Shown here one piece after another: positions 1-11,942 of a DNA stretch of 64,000 bases. Position numbers and translations under genes: made by a program. The stretch lies in contig CAJVGD010000002.1 in assembly GCA_910890315.1 (NCBI GenBank), positions 2,356,001 to 2,420,000 of the forward strand, read 5' to 3'. The notes beneath the pieces were generated by a model. The model was given only the letters and a program-made list of their open reading frames with translations. It was not told the DNA's origin and ran no database searches. Position 1 is the stretch's first letter, and every line of letters starts with the position of its first letter. The DNA is from Serendipita indica DSM 11827. Taxonomy: Eukaryota > Basidiomycota > Agaricomycetes > Sebacinales > Serendipitaceae.

Positions 1-1200
1 CACGAAAGGAGCATAATCGCAAGCAGGAGATTCAAAAGCTCACTGCTGAGAATGAATCACTGCGCGAGGACCTGAATACCCAGCTCGCGGCGCGACGCAC
101 CATCGAGGAGAAGATGGAGAAACAAGCAGATGCGGCAGAGAAGCGCGATGCCGAGTATCAAGATTTGCTGCGCAAGTTTGAAGCCACCAACCGAATCCTT
201 GAGCGGTCGCAGGACAAGTTGGCTGTTACCAACGAGTTCCTGCAGGTGAACGACGACCTAGCAGCACATGATGCTCTCGCGCGGATTCTCAATCTCAACG
301 AGGAGATATCTCAGCTTGCGGGCATTTTCGTCGCTCGATGTTCCTTCCTCGAGGACGGAGACGAAGAGTTCCCGAATCCATATGCGCGTGAATCTCGTAA
401 TGGATCCAATGCCGGAGGAGAAGAGGGAGAATCTCGACAGCAGGATCTCGTGCATCGATTCCTATCGCCGCGATTCCCCCCGTTGCTCATTAACCAGGAC
501 CACGAGAAGCGCAGGCTGTTTTTGGATTTGGCCATTCGGGCGTGCCTCGTCCATTTCATGGAACTAATAATAAACTCGGGATGCTTTGGACTGCGGGAAG
601 ATTTGGACGCATTTTTCCTTCAACTTTGGGGAATTGTCAAAACCCAGCGTAGGTTACCCGGCTCTCCGCAGTCGTAGCGATATGACACCAGTGCTAATTC
701 TGTTCGCAGATCCTCAAGCTACCGCCGGCCGTTGGCGTGCCTTGACCCACCAATCAATACGAAGCTCTCCGCAGTTCCCGGTTAACCGAACACTTGTACC
801 CAGCATGGTTCGCACACTTGGAAGCATACTGCGGATGGCACGGGTCGTCCGACCAGAAGTCACCGCCGAAGGTTTCGAGGACGACCTGACGGCGCTTCAT
901 GCCAACGCGGTGGCGCTCGAAATTGACTTTAAGGAAAAAGTTTTTTCCACAGCATACACGGCTCGTACTGCTGCCATGGACACGCCTTTCCTTGCTGTCG
1001 AAATGATTGATGTCAGCATTCTCATGGACGGTCTGCGGGAAGAGAGCATGAGAATGGGGGTCAAGTCGGTTCTCGCGTGTGTGGCTCTCGGACTCACTGC
1101 GACCCAGGGGACGGGAACCAAATCGCGCAAGTCTCTGAGCGGGAAGAAGGGCGAGGTGCGGCAGGAGCCGACAGTTTTACTGGACACGGTACTTTCCTAA
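1..1200 (+). CDS. Coiled-coil protein of unknown function, 5' partial
   Basis: The reading frame is open from the first bases, so the true start lies upstream. The first part is a charged coiled coil (repeats such as KQEIQKLTAENESLREDL) running to about base 250. It is followed by a predicted helical region that includes LARILNLNEEISQLAGIF. One intron fits well: donor GT at 649 and acceptor AG ending at 709. This joins WGIVKTQ to HPQATAGRW and keeps the frame to the stop at 1198-1200. The C-terminus is rich in Ser, Lys and Arg (GTKSRKSLSGKKG). I do not recognise the family. The coiled coil suggests a scaffold or cytoskeletal protein, but that is only inference. The next gene starts 153 bp downstream on the same strand. 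Confidence 0.6.
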
Positions 1201-1353
1201 CGATTTGTACACGTTTTATTATATCCAAGTGTATTCGGATGCTTATCTTTCCGATGGTTGCTGCGGACATAACTGAATAAGTGCCGGGCTCGGCATGTTC
1301 ATAAATCTCTGGGCCAACTTTACTTCCAATTTTGCTCCGTTCCACGGCCCTCG

Positions 1354-3873
1354 ATGACTGCTGAGCTGTCGTCGGTGATGCCTAGACTGCTCTCGTATTC
1401 TCCAAAGTCGCTACGATGGGCTATTGCCTCCTTTCTGACGCTTGTCGTCATACTGTACCTGCTCGCACACGACCATTCGCTAGCTAACCAGACATGGCTC
1501 CAATTCACGTCTTCTTCCTCCTCCAAAAACTCGTTACAGACGTATGACGACACAGTGAGCGATACCCCCGAGCTCTGCAAGCGGCTCGAAAACTATTACA
1601 CTTGTTTGGGAACAAAGCCTCGTCGCGTCAACGGATCTACCACTACAATAAAGGGAAGCGCATCTCCTTCCAAGCTGGATGTTGTCTGGATCTGGGCAAA
1701 TGGGAGCGATCCTGTGTTCCAGGAGGCCATTTACGACGCGCAGGTGGCCTCTCTAGGCGACACTAGCTCCACCTCCAGAGTCACACTCAGCAAGGGCGCA
1801 AAGCTCTATCGGTATGTGCCTGTGCATCGCTTCACACGGCTATTTTGACCTCTCCAAATATATTTCGCCACAAATAGGGAGCACGACGAGTTGAGGTACT
1901 CGCTACGCTCGGTTCTCCAGCACTTTTCTTCGCACGCAAACCAGTTCCATGTACTCACAACGGATGTCGGAAATGCCGTCGGAGAGCGGTTCGGGATTTT
2001 GCCCCAGTGGCTCACATTCAACACCAGCGCTCCTGTATCCTGGAAGGATGGAAACGTGACTCTCAACATTATGCATCATTCTCAAGTATTCGAAACCCTC
2101 GATAACTCGACGTTCAATAGGTTCGGGCTAGTGGCGATATTTTAAGTGCCGACACTAATCTTGTCTTCATTTCAGTTTTTCTATAGAATCGCAGCTGCCG
2201 GGACTCACGACCGTATCGGAACCATTGTACGTGTCTAACAACTGTCCGACTGATCACGCGCTGACCCAGTTATAGCATATACCTGGTCGGTTCTGACATC
2301 GCTCTTCGGATGCACTTCATCTCACTCGGCCAATTATAGAATGACGACTTCTTTTTCGCAAGGGACATGACCGCGACCGACTTCTACTCTTCGGGTCAGT
2401 GCCTTCCCTTGCGCCTTCGCTAAACTCAAATCTCCGCAGTCTATGGAATCGTTCTCCGCCTTGATCCGGGTTTAGTCGTAACCCCTGCAGAATGGCCGAC
2501 TGATAACCCATCTGGGGAATGGCAACCGTTGAAATATACCAATTGGCTCCTAAGTATGTCCATTGTTTCCTCGAGGTGCACAAGCCCTGATCGTTCGTGT
2601 GAATCAATAGGCGAACGATTCGGTATACGACCGCGCCCCTACATGGTGCATGTGGCGAAAACGCTTTCGCCCGCGATCCTCCAAGAGATCAGCACCATCT
2701 GGTCGGACGAGTTTGCAGACACGGCGTTTCATCGCTTCCGTGGCCAACGCGACGTGTATACGACGTTCTTACACGGACATTATCTCGTAGAACGATGGAG
2801 GGAGATTCTCCTTTGGAGCTGGGTCGTTGGCAAGCATGGACGCGATGATGATACTTGGGGCCCTACGGAACTCGATGCAGCGTGGACAGATCTCGGTGGT
2901 TCCGAGTCTTCAGACACCTTGCATGTCTATCTCAAGCCACGAAGTACTCTTGAAAAGGCGAGGGTCAATAAAACGATGGAGGAGGCGGGTGAGGTTCCCC
3001 CAGCTGCGACATTTTATCGTTTCTGTAAGTCATATTGTAGGGCTGGAGATGTGACGGTGGCTAATTTGTAACCAGCGAGCCTGGATGGCTATCCTTATGC
3101 GTACACCTACCGAAAGCCTAGATACTTCCCTATGATCGGGCAAGGCGAGGATCTCTACGAGAATGGATCACCACCAGACTGGAGCAAGGAAACTTGGGCC
3201 CGGTGTCGCATGTCACGGAATAGATGCTTCCCCGCTGGGCTCAAGGCATCTGAAATCTTCAAACACGTCCTATACACCCAACCAGAGCCCTGTGGAGATT
3301 GCAGTAAGTTGGTCATTCTATCCTCAATGCTAGCTCACATCCTCTAGTCATTAGCGCATTGTTGAATGAGAGTGGAAAGCTCGGTCTCGAGGCGTTCTTG
3401 CCACCCCCTCACCGGATTCACTATTCGAGCACCAAAGGCCGCATTGTCAAGGATGTGGATCCGGATTCTATCCCACGACTGCCGCTCACGAAACGACCGG
3501 GAGATGCGTCGTTTAAACTCAAGGACGTGATGCGAGAGTGGGATACCGTGCGGGTACGAGACTGGGTCGTTCGTGCCATGGGGCGTTATCGCTTTGTGCT
3601 CGGTGCGTCCTTTTTTGAAGAGTCGAATCGACAGATGCTCACTGGGTATGTACAGGGGATACGCCTAGTCATTTCGGGATGCTTGCGAACCCAAGGGGCG
3701 CAATCTATACCTTTAAGAAGATTGACAAGATGAAGGACCTGGCCCTGTTGACGATCAATGATGATGTCAAAATGAGAGCCGAAGAGGTTGACCAGCTCTT
3801 TCGCGAGTTTCTGGAGAAGCGATGGAGGTATCCTTCTGCATGGGAGAATGTTTCGATGGGAGACATTGACTGA
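1354..3873 (+). CDS. Stealth-family phosphotransferase, Xpt1-like type II membrane protein
   Basis: The protein starts with a short cytosolic tail and one membrane anchor (residues about 21-38, AIASFLTLVVILYLLAH), so it should be a Golgi type II protein. Stealth conserved region 1 is seen as LDVVWIWANGSDP near residue 108. Region 2 is EHDELRYSLRSVL followed by FHVLTTDV, then ESQLPGLT and FIYLNDDFFFARD. Region 3/4-like sequence follows further on (GDTPSHFGMLANPRG). About ten short introns are needed, and those I traced keep frame, for example 1812-1877 and 2121-2175. Stealth proteins transfer sugar-1-phosphates. The best-studied fungal member, Cryptococcus Xpt1, moves xylose-phosphate onto protein glycans. 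The exact donor and acceptor here cannot be read from sequence. The stop codon is at 3871-3873. Confidence 0.8.
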
Positions 3874-4099
3874 GCTCGGGGTAGCTCAGCCTGTGGTGCA
3901 TTACTTATTCGTATTCTATCGGTGTAGTAGTCTTGGTCGTGCATATACACTCTCTGTGCTCCTTGCTGAAATCTCTTGATGCCGAGTGGAACCCAATAGA
4001 GTCAGTTGGACTCTACCGTCGTCGTGTGCCGAGGCATTGCCCACTGATTTCCGCCGATTTCTGGCTATTATTCCTACATTTGACTGCTTTTGAGTGACC

Positions 4100-6113
4100 A
4101 TGCTCGCCCATCGTCTAACCAGCGTGCGTCGACTGTCGAGAGTGGGCCTGCTTGCGGTCCATTCGACCCGCTCGAGCGTGGGCATGTTTTCCATGCGCTG
4201 TACGTCCATTTCTTTTGCAAATTTTGCACATTTTCTGGCCATTGCTGATGCGTCGCGTTCGCTGTGGCACACAACTCACCCGCTCGGCTCGTCCCAACCT
4301 ATCGGACTTATGGAGCCAGCCTTTTCCAAGATTGTCGTCGACAACCCGGTCGTCGAGCTCGATGGAGACGAGATGACCCGTATCATCTGGAAAAAGATCC
4401 GCGAAGAGGCGAGTTCAGTTCTCTCAACAAGTCTTGTGAGGACGGCCAAGCGCGTCGTCTACGAGGGAGAATGATAACCCCCAGTCGTCTCGACCTCGCT
4501 GCTGCAGCGTTGTCGACCACGTCGACAGCCTCTGCGGTCTAGGGCGCTTTCTGTTGGAAAACATATGCACAACCCCCGCACTTTCCCCGTGTGGATCAGT
4601 GCAACGGTTACGTTGATGATTGGCGAGGCGCCTATGCGATAATCCTCCATCATGCAATCAGCTGTTCTAGGGTGCATAGACAATGGGGGTAACCATACTG
4701 ACGCTCCTCTTGTAGCTCATTCTGCCATATCTTCAACTCGACATCAAGTATTACGACCTCGGGCTTGAACATCGAGATGCTACAGACGACAAGGTCACTG
4801 TCGATGCCGCAGAGGCCATTCTCAAGCATTCGGTCGGCATCAAGTGTGCGACCATCACCCCAGACGAGGCCCGCGTGGAAGAGTTCAAACTCAAGTCGAT
4901 GTGGAAGAGTCCCAACGGCACTATAAGGAATATCCTGGGCGGAACGGTCTTCCGTGAGCCTATCATCCTCACCAGCGTACCCCGGTCAGTGTGATTGCCC
5001 TTTTGCACCCGTACAACGGCTGAGGCAAGCGTGATAGACCGGTTCCCGGATGGACGAAACCCATTGTTATCGGCAGACACGCATTCGGTGACCAAGTGCG
5101 CGGTTTCCATGTGGAGCCCTTCTTCGCTGATAACGGTGTTATAGTACCGTTCGACAGACTTTGTGGCTCCAGGACCAGGCAAAATCCAACTCGTTTACAC
5201 TCCAAAGGATGGTGGCAAGCCTACGACGATGGATGTGTACGACTTCAAGGGCCCCGGCGTCGCCATGGCCATGTACAACACTGACGACTCGATACGCGGC
5301 TTTGCACACACGTCATTCAAGATGGCGTTGAGCAAGAAGCTGCCCCTTTACATGTCGACGAAGAATACGATCCTCAAAAAGTACGACGGTCGCTTCAAGG
5401 ATATTTTCCAAGAGATTTACGACAAGTGAGTTCTTTACATGCATGTGACGCACAGATTGACGGAGATTTAGGGAGTATAAATCCCAGTTTGAAGCGGCCG
5501 GTCTCTGGTACGAGCACCGACTCATCGATGACATGGTCGCCCAAGCTATCAAGTCATCTGGTGGCTTTGTTTGGGCATGCAAAAACTATGATGGCGATGT
5601 TCAGTCGGACGTTCTCGCTCAGGGCTTTGGCTCCCTAGGAATGATGACTTCGGAGCTCATCACCCCCGATGGAAAGACTATGGGTACGTGGAATTGCTTT
5701 CTTCCACCACAGTCTATTTGACCATGGGCAGAATCTGAGGCAGCGCATGGCACTGTTACAAGACATTATAGGGAGCATCAAAAGGGCAAAGAGACGAGCA
5801 CCAACCCGGTCGCTTCCATCTTTGCTTGGACTCGCGGGCTCAAGTTCCGTGCGCAGCTGGACAAGAATGAGAGGCTCAAGCAATGGTGCGACGATCTTGA
5901 GGCAGCGTGCGTCGAGGTCATCGACAAGGACGGCGTGATGACCAAGGATTTGGCTCTCGCAATTCATGGAAAAGAGTATGTGTTTAATAAGCGACGTCAA
6001 CGACCCAACTGACGACGTGTAGCATGAAGAGAGAACACTGGGTTATCACAAACGAGTACATGGATGCCGTCAAGGCCAAGCTCGATGAGAGGCTCAAGGC
6101 TCGAGGACAATGA
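4100..6113 (+). CDS. IDP1: Isocitrate dehydrogenase (NADP+), mitochondrial type
   Basis: This enzyme oxidises isocitrate to 2-oxoglutarate and makes NADPH. Family sequence is present throughout: [102 protein letters not shown] and the end [17 protein letters not shown]. Exons 4100-4408, 4716-4984, 5038-5095, 5145-5425, 5472-5683, 5732-5975 and 6023-6113 join without frame loss to 487 residues. The N-terminus is Arg/Ser-rich ([18 protein letters not shown]), as expected of a mitochondrial presequence. It is about 40 residues longer than usual, so a further small intron near 4200-4320 is possible. The first internal intron begins with GC rather than GT. The start is the ATG at 4100. Confidence 0.95.
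4409..4715 (+). other. 307-nt GC-AG intron in the isocitrate dehydrogenase gene
   Basis: The conserved block [14 protein letters not shown] is split exactly between GAG ending at 4408 and CTC starting at 4716. The only way to join it in frame is an intron that begins GCGAGT and ends TTGTAG. GC donors are a known minor class of U2 introns. At 307 nt it is also about six times longer than its neighbours. Confidence 0.8.
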
Positions 6114-6249
6114 TTTATTGCTCTATAGTTTCCTGTCGATCTACGGAGGCTGCTTTAGAATGTGCATTTTCTGCTTTCGTGTACTAGCTGTACATCTTGT
6201 GGTGTCACATTTAGCTTGCCGCCGACCATTACCGGGGCCGACATCTGCC

Positions 6250-7524
6250 ATGTCGACGACCGCGACAAAAGTCCCGCCTCATGATTATGAAGGTGAACCA
6301 AAAGAACAGGAGGAGGAGATGACGTCGTTGGAGGGCATTCTGAAAACAGTTGTTGACGGTGCATGGCATTACCTGCCGCAGCTCGCCATTATTGCTATTG
6401 CAATACCCATATTACTCGTTGTTTCTGCCGTTGCTGGACTCATTGTTCGGAATTCGGTCCCTAGGCCCTGGCAGCAACGAGTCTTTCTCCATTATGGGTA
6501 TGCCAGGCCGTTTGAGCGCATAGACGTTGAGCTGATATGTCTTTAATCTTAGCGAGGATACTATTCCTTCTGCACATTTCCCTCTTCCGACCCTTGTGGC
6601 CGACCAGGCGTATGATATCTCAGTGCACCTCACCGTACCATATACAGAGACGAATGCGGTTCTAGGTATAATCGCCCTTTTACTCCTTCATCTGTCTTAT
6701 CCTTGCTAGGCAACTTTATGACCTATCTCACGATTACCACTGCATCAAACAAGACCATAGCCTCTGCAAGTAGACCGGTACGCCAACAACAAACATGCGG
6801 CTTGTCATTGCTAATGATTTCAGTCACTCGTTCCACCCGCCCCGTCACGAGGATTGATTCGAAGACTTCTCCCGTTCCCCTCTCGCCGTCCGCATACGGT
6901 CATCACGATCCCTATCCTGCCGGAATGGACCCCCAAGACGTCCTCACCCTTGTACGCACTGCTGGAAGTCGGTCGACGTGATGGGTGGCGCTCCTTGGGT
7001 AAAGGCGAAGGACGCGAGATTACCGTGCTGGATGCTCACATCCAAGGTGCGGTCCTCCTTCACGGCACACGCAGAGTCGTTGGACGGTACCCCAACGCGA
7101 CGGGACTCGCATCTTCGGGCATCTTCTTCATCACGTCCGCATTGGGTCTCGTCATCTGCTTCTACCGCTTCGCTGCGCCATTTGAGACGCGCCAGATGAG
7201 AGGTGGGAGGATAGCGGGGGGTGGTGGTGGTCCCCCTCTTCCGCCGATGCCGGTGCCCAAAACGCTCCCAGGGAGACCGACGAGGAGGGCATCAGAGTCG
7301 TCGCGCAGATTCATCAAACGCGAGCCATCTGTCGAGTCTTCAGCGTCTTCAGTAGGGCATAAAATTTTTCTCATTCTTCGCTGGTTGACTCGGTTTTACA
7401 GACAACAAGAGACTTGCCAAATATTCCAACTCCCAGTTCGGGACTATCACAACGACTCAATACTTCATCTCCTTATGTAGACGTTTCGACGGACGGCGAT
7501 AATGAAGGCACCGTATCCGCTTAA
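6250..7524 (+). CDS. Seipin
   Basis: Seipin sits at ER-lipid droplet contacts and shapes droplet formation. The protein has two membrane segments, near residues 40-65 (AIIAIAIPILLVVSAVAGLI) and after SSGIFFITSALGLVICFY. Between them lies the lumenal domain with the seipin signature LPTLVADQAYDISVHLTVPY then NAVLGNFMTYLTI. Exons 6250-6497, 6553-6665, 6710-6777, 6824-7351 and 7402-7524 join in frame to 359 residues. The cytosolic tail is rich in Pro, Ser and Arg, and the last exon adds TTRDLPNIPTPSSG and ends DGDNEGTVSA. The start at 6250 lies just before an acidic cytosolic segment. The stop is only 4 bp from the stop of the convergent dihydrofolate reductase gene. Confidence 0.85.
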
Positions 7525-7528
7525 TGCA

Positions 7529-8276
7529 TCATGTTTCTAGAGGTCTCTGTTTCCGTACCCACATTTGAAAGACATACTTTATCCCCTTTTCTTCTTGCAC
7601 GCCTTCTGGGACGTCGAATCCTGCCCATTCGACCAACTCTTCATGCGGTGCTTTACGCCACTCCGCGTCAGCGTCCGTTTCCGACAATGAAGATTGGGTA
7701 GAAGTGCGCTCCGCTTCGACTTGGGCTTCTGAACGAAATTCCGAAAGGTGGACGTCGCATTCTTCAAACGAGGGCTCGACAATACGAGTGAGCAGGATTC
7801 GATCGAGCAAGTAATTGGTAGAGGGATTTGTGAGAGCGTGTTGATAGAGTTGGGCGCCTCCAATGAGGAATCGACGATGTACTTTCGGTTGGCCTCTTGT
7901 AGGGTAGGCACAGGCGTCCTCTATATCGTGTGCTTGGACGAAGCCGTCCTGCTCTCTATGTACCAATGAGAATTCGCTGCTTATTACCCTAGATTGAAGC
8001 TCACTGAAGCGATGAGTAACTCCGCGAGACGACTACGTTTATCCTATTCTTCAATGGGCGAAATTTGGGCGGGATACTCTCCCAAGTCTTGCGCCCCATG
8101 ATCACCGTGTTCCGGACTCGATCCTCATCCGACGCTTGAGTTGGTACCGCAGAGGTAATGTTCGCAAAGTAGGCCATCTCCTTTGAAAGTCGCCAAGGCA
8201 GCTTTCCGGTCATTCCAATGCCATTGCTGAGCGTCGCGGCAACGATGAGAGTTATACAAGGAGTACGGGATTGCAT
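7529..8276 (-). CDS. DFR1: Dihydrofolate reductase
   Basis: The enzyme reduces dihydrofolate to tetrahydrofolate with NADPH for thymidylate and purine synthesis. Typical sequence is seen: LIVAATLSNGIGMTGKLPW with RLSKEMAYF (conserved acidic residue in the substrate pocket), then NTVIMGRKTWESIPPKFRPL and RINVVVSR. After the intron come RRFLIGGAQLYQHAL and LLDRILLTRI. One 49-nt intron (7956-8004) joins exons 8005-8276 and 7529-7955 to 232 residues. The length fits fungal members, with an acidic insert (TQSSLSETDADAEW) before the last strand. The start is the ATG at 8276, which places the first strand at the expected distance. Confidence 0.93.
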
Positions 8277-8487
8277 GGTACAGGGATAACGGCGAAAAAG
8301 TGGGAAAGGGTAGGGTCGAAGATTTACTCAATATAGACATTTTCTATTTTCACAAACATCGATGCAAGGGCTCAGAAATCAGGTACAATAACGGTTAAAT
8401 CCGAGTGAGGGAGACGGTAGCGATGGCAGATTCTTGAGAACAATTTTATTCTTTATATAATATATATTGCAATGCTCTCAGGTCTAC

Positions 8488-8570
8488 GTCTCCATGGCTC
8501 AGTTGGTTAGAGCGTACGACTGTTACACTTGTGCATCGTAAGGTCGCAAGTTCGAGCCTTGCTGGGGACG
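8488..8570 (+). tRNA. tRNA-Asn (anticodon GTT) with a 9-nt intron
   Basis: A full cloverleaf can be drawn. The acceptor stem GTCTCCA pairs with TGGGGAC (one G-U). The D arm is GCTC/GAGC, the anticodon stem TACGA/TCGTA and the T stem GCAAG/CTTGC around TTCGAGC. The discriminator base is G. The anticodon loop holds CT-GTT-A followed by nine extra bases (CACTTGTGC) before the final A. The intron therefore sits at the canonical position after nucleotide 37. A T-rich run (TTCTTTTTGTTTT) starts at 8571 and should end Pol III transcription. The minus-strand open frame across it is only a shadow. Confidence 0.92.
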
Positions 8571-8705
8571 TTCTTTTTGTTTTCCGACGGAGCGTCTCAA
8601 GTCCATCCGCGGAAGCTCGGTTATAAAGTTTTGCATAATTTATATTCACTTGAATACCTCCATGCATGTGAAAATGATCAATAGATGAAAGTCGAGACTG
8701 CCTTT

Positions 8706-9671
8706 TTATGTCTGGGACCGTCTCCTAATGCTACTTACAGATACTGCGTCTCCAAAACCGGGAATATCTGGTGAGTTCTCTTCAGGAGTCAAAGAGCCCT
8801 CAAGGTCCTCTTCCCCGGTTACTCTAGTCTGTCGAGTGAGATAGCCTTTGTGCGATGTCGGAGCACCATCGACCTCTTCGTCGAGGGTCACCGCACTTCC
8901 AAGACCACTAGATTGTCGTTGCTCTCGCTCACGGAGCCACGCTTTGATTTCTTCTCTACGCTGCATTCCGTGTTCCTTTCCCCGCGCACGAGCATCTGAA
9001 AGATGACGTTGGCTACGATCGTGCTGCTCTCGAACAAGTCTAGCCGGGGTCGGCGTGGCGACGTGGTACGCCACGGCAAAGCATACCTATACGGCTCTTG
9101 AGACGGTCTCAGAGAGAGAAGGATACAGCAGCAGCATACCATGACGCCAAATACGAATAATAGCCCTTCATCACGCTGCCATAGCTTGTCTGGTTCCACG
9201 CTCATTGTCATCGGCTGTTGCCCGCCATCACGCACGCCAAAGCCTTGATAGCGAGCTGCCGCTGCTGCCGCTGCCCTTCGTCGAGCCACCTCTCGTCGAT
9301 ATTCGTCATCTCGTTGGGAAGCTGTGACGCCGGTGCGACTGCCTGATGGATCCCGTAGTCGGTCGTATGCGACAGAAATGAGCTGAAAGCGTGCCTCTGC
9401 TACTGGTGCTGGAATGTTGCGGGCTTTCGCCATGTCTGGGTGGTGAATTCGTACGAGATCATAGTCTGAGTGCCCAGTACAATTCTTAGGTACCCATTCA
9501 TTGCTTGTATAGATGCTTACAGCGTCTCTTGATTGCCTGTTGGTCAGCACCTGGTCGCAGGTGAAAGATCTCATGAGGTGTGGGATCTTTGTGTGTTGGA
9601 AATGGGTATTTGATTGATAAATCTTGCACTGCACTTGAAGTAAATCTGCGAAGGGTCCGCATACTCGACAT
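8706..9671 (-). CDS. Mitochondrial-type J-domain protein with a C-terminal membrane anchor
   Basis: A J domain lies at about residues 28-80: DPTPHEIFHLRPGADQQAIK then YYDLVRIHHPDMAKA, with the catalytic HPD present. J domains stimulate Hsp70 ATPase. After it comes an Arg/Ala-rich stretch, one hydrophobic segment (LLFVFGVMVCFAVAYHVAT) and a charged tail with REEIKAWLREREQRQ. Exons 9521-9671, 9140-9465 and 8706-9086 join in frame to 285 residues. The N-terminus RTLRRFTSSAVQDLSIKYPF looks like a mitochondrial targeting sequence, so the inner membrane is a likely site. The start could be the ATG at 9671 or at 9662. An in-frame upstream ATG at 9734 exists but is less likely. Confidence 0.78.
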
Positions 9672-10138
9672 GGTTAGGTCCAAGTACAACAGCGTTACAG
9701 CCACCCATGTAAACGGAGTCTGGCCTCTATTCACTGGAACTCACAGTTTGTTTTAGCTCCTAATTACGCCACCGGATTGCCTTTCGTCTTCGGAAGGAGT
9801 ACAGTCTCATCCACTCGATATTATCCTGGCCTCTAACTATGGTTAGCTTCCTCGGATCATTAGACGTCGAGGCACCACCTCAGTCGTCTGAGCCCATGAT
9901 CAGAGCCAAGCCTCTTTTGTCCTGTCAGCACAAGCGCTATCAACACTACATAATCCATGTTTGTCTCCGCTTCAGACCCTTTAGTCTCGGTACCCAGGGT
10001 GAGCTCCGCCGTCGGATCGTGAGATAGGATGCAACTGACGGCACTGATTTGGGACCTTCGCCGTTAAATCTACCTCTACATAAACCTTTGCCTATCTTGA
10101 TCCCTCTTTCACATCTCTCCATCGCCCCCTCCTCTCAA
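9672..10138. promoter_or_regulatory. Divergent intergenic region between the J-protein and methyltransferase genes
   Basis: These 467 bp separate two divergent starts. C/T-rich stretches just before 10139 (for example CTCTTTCACATCTCTCC) are typical of fungal core promoters. I see no convincing gene here. Confidence 0.4.
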
Positions 10139-11942
10139 ATGGACAGGCAGCAACAGCTTTCGACCCCAAAGGTCGATCAGGACCCCTATAACTTGACACC
10201 CTCACAAGCCCAGACCACCTACTACGCAGATTCAATGGCGGATGGACAATCATCAAAAGTTGACGAGGATGCGCAGACTAGACGGTCGACATACACGTAC
10301 AGGAGTGAAGCTGACATCTCCAAATTCATCAGACAGGTTCACGGAAGGGTGAGCTTAGGATATTCTGGCCGAAGCGGTAGTTCATTACAGGCTAGACGAT
10401 CAATGCCTTGAGTGATCAGTACTTACTTCCCACCGGTCGGCACTCTTACTGTGTGTCTTCTGATCCGTCTCACGCAGTCCTAGATGACGAAGAGTGGAAC
10501 CGACTGAACAAACAACATACCTCTGTGATCCTGGGATTCTCAGGACGACTTTATCCGGTCCCTGAGACTGTCAATGCCATCTTACGCCCGGATGGCCATG
10601 GACCAAAGAGAATTCTCGATCTCGGCACGGGCACCGGAGTCTGGTACGTGCGCAAATAATTCAAAACTGTCACCTGAGTGTTGTTCAGGGCCGTCGAGAT
10701 GGCCCATGAGTTTCCTCATGCAGAAGTTGTGGGCGTCGACCTAGCCCCTTGTCCTCTGCAGCCAGACGAAGTACCCAGCAACTGTCGGTTCGAGGTCGAC
10801 GACATCAACCTTGGGCTCCAGCACTTTGAGAACCAATTCGACGTCATTCACATTCGGTTCGTTGCAGCAGGCATCAAGGACTTTCGCAAGACAATGGAGG
10901 ACGTGCACAACTGCCTGAAGCCAGGTGGCATTGTATTATGGGTGGAAATCGACTATGACCTGTACTCGTATACGCACGGAGATTTTCGACACCTCACCAT
11001 GGCATCTGAGCTGAACCCAGATGGTGCTTGGCTCCCGCGTCCAGCTTACGGTACGTACTTTGGAGCTATGATAACAATCTCGCTCATAATCTCTTAGAAA
11101 TGGTGCGCTCTGTAATCATCGGTGGTTCACAAATCGATGTTATGGCGCAACTTCTTGACACGGAAGGCCTATGGAACCAGACCACTCTTCTCGACCCAGA
11201 TACGTGAGTACTTGGTGAGCCCCCATCGCACAAGCCAACTGTCTACACAGCTGCAAGGCAGCTAGCATGTACTTGCCACTCGGTGCGACTCACTTTACTC
11301 TCCGAAGTCTGACTGATCATGTACATAGGCCCCTGGGCGACAAGTCAGTTGCACAAATATGCTCCTGACAATGACTCACCAATCTAGGCAAGAATCCTAT
11401 CGAGGCGCAGTATCTTCATTACGTTGGTTCTCTAATGTGAGTACATCACTTCCTACATGATGATCGCTGACCCTCTCGCCCAGGCGACAAGACATTAAGG
11501 TTGGTACCAGAGCTTCCATAAAATGAATCTCGTTTAATTGATTGCGTAGAGTGGCCATCGCGCCGTGCATCCCCTACTCATTCGGACTGGTTGGACCCAG
11601 GAGGTTGTCAACAAATGGTCTGCAGAGGCTGACAAAGGTATAGGCCACTTCCAACATTATTTGACGCTCTTTGATCACTTTTTACAACTAGAACTTGATT
11701 CTATGAAGGACAAGGCGTTGTTAAGGATCAGGATAGCTTGGGGTCGGCGGAGAGCCGAGCCAGATTGTCCTGCTCCACCACTGCCCGAAGCTGAGCTGTC
11801 GACAGAGGGGTCCCTGGCAAAATATCCCTTCTACTACGTCTATGATACCCAAGAGCAGACATTAAACGAGACCAAGGAACGCAACCGCGACAAACCAACG
11901 ACCGAGCCATTTCATCCGAAAAGAGCAAAACCCGCTGCTTGA
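10139..11942 (+). CDS. SAM-dependent methyltransferase, LaeA-like, tandem copy 1
   Basis: This is a class I methyltransferase. Motif I is RILDLGTGTGVWAVEMA, the acidic end of strand 2 is EVVGVDLAPCP, and NCRFEVDDINLGL, QFDVIHIRFVAAGIKDF and CLKPGGIVLWVEIDYD follow. The N-terminal part is Gln/Ser/Thr-rich (YNLTPSQAQTTYYADS) and the C-terminus is basic with YPFYYVYDTQEQ. About ten introns of roughly 50 nt must be removed. Examples are the join GVW to AVEMA across 10643-10689 and the joins around SMYLPLG. The next gene downstream is a clear paralogue with the same layout. LaeA-like proteins affect secondary metabolism in fungi, but the substrate is unknown and a specific role is not shown. Confidence 0.82.

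Noticed and set aside
8446-8667. Minus-strand open frame with SPARLELATLRCTS
   Set aside because: It reads through the tRNA-Asn gene in reverse, a well-known false protein.
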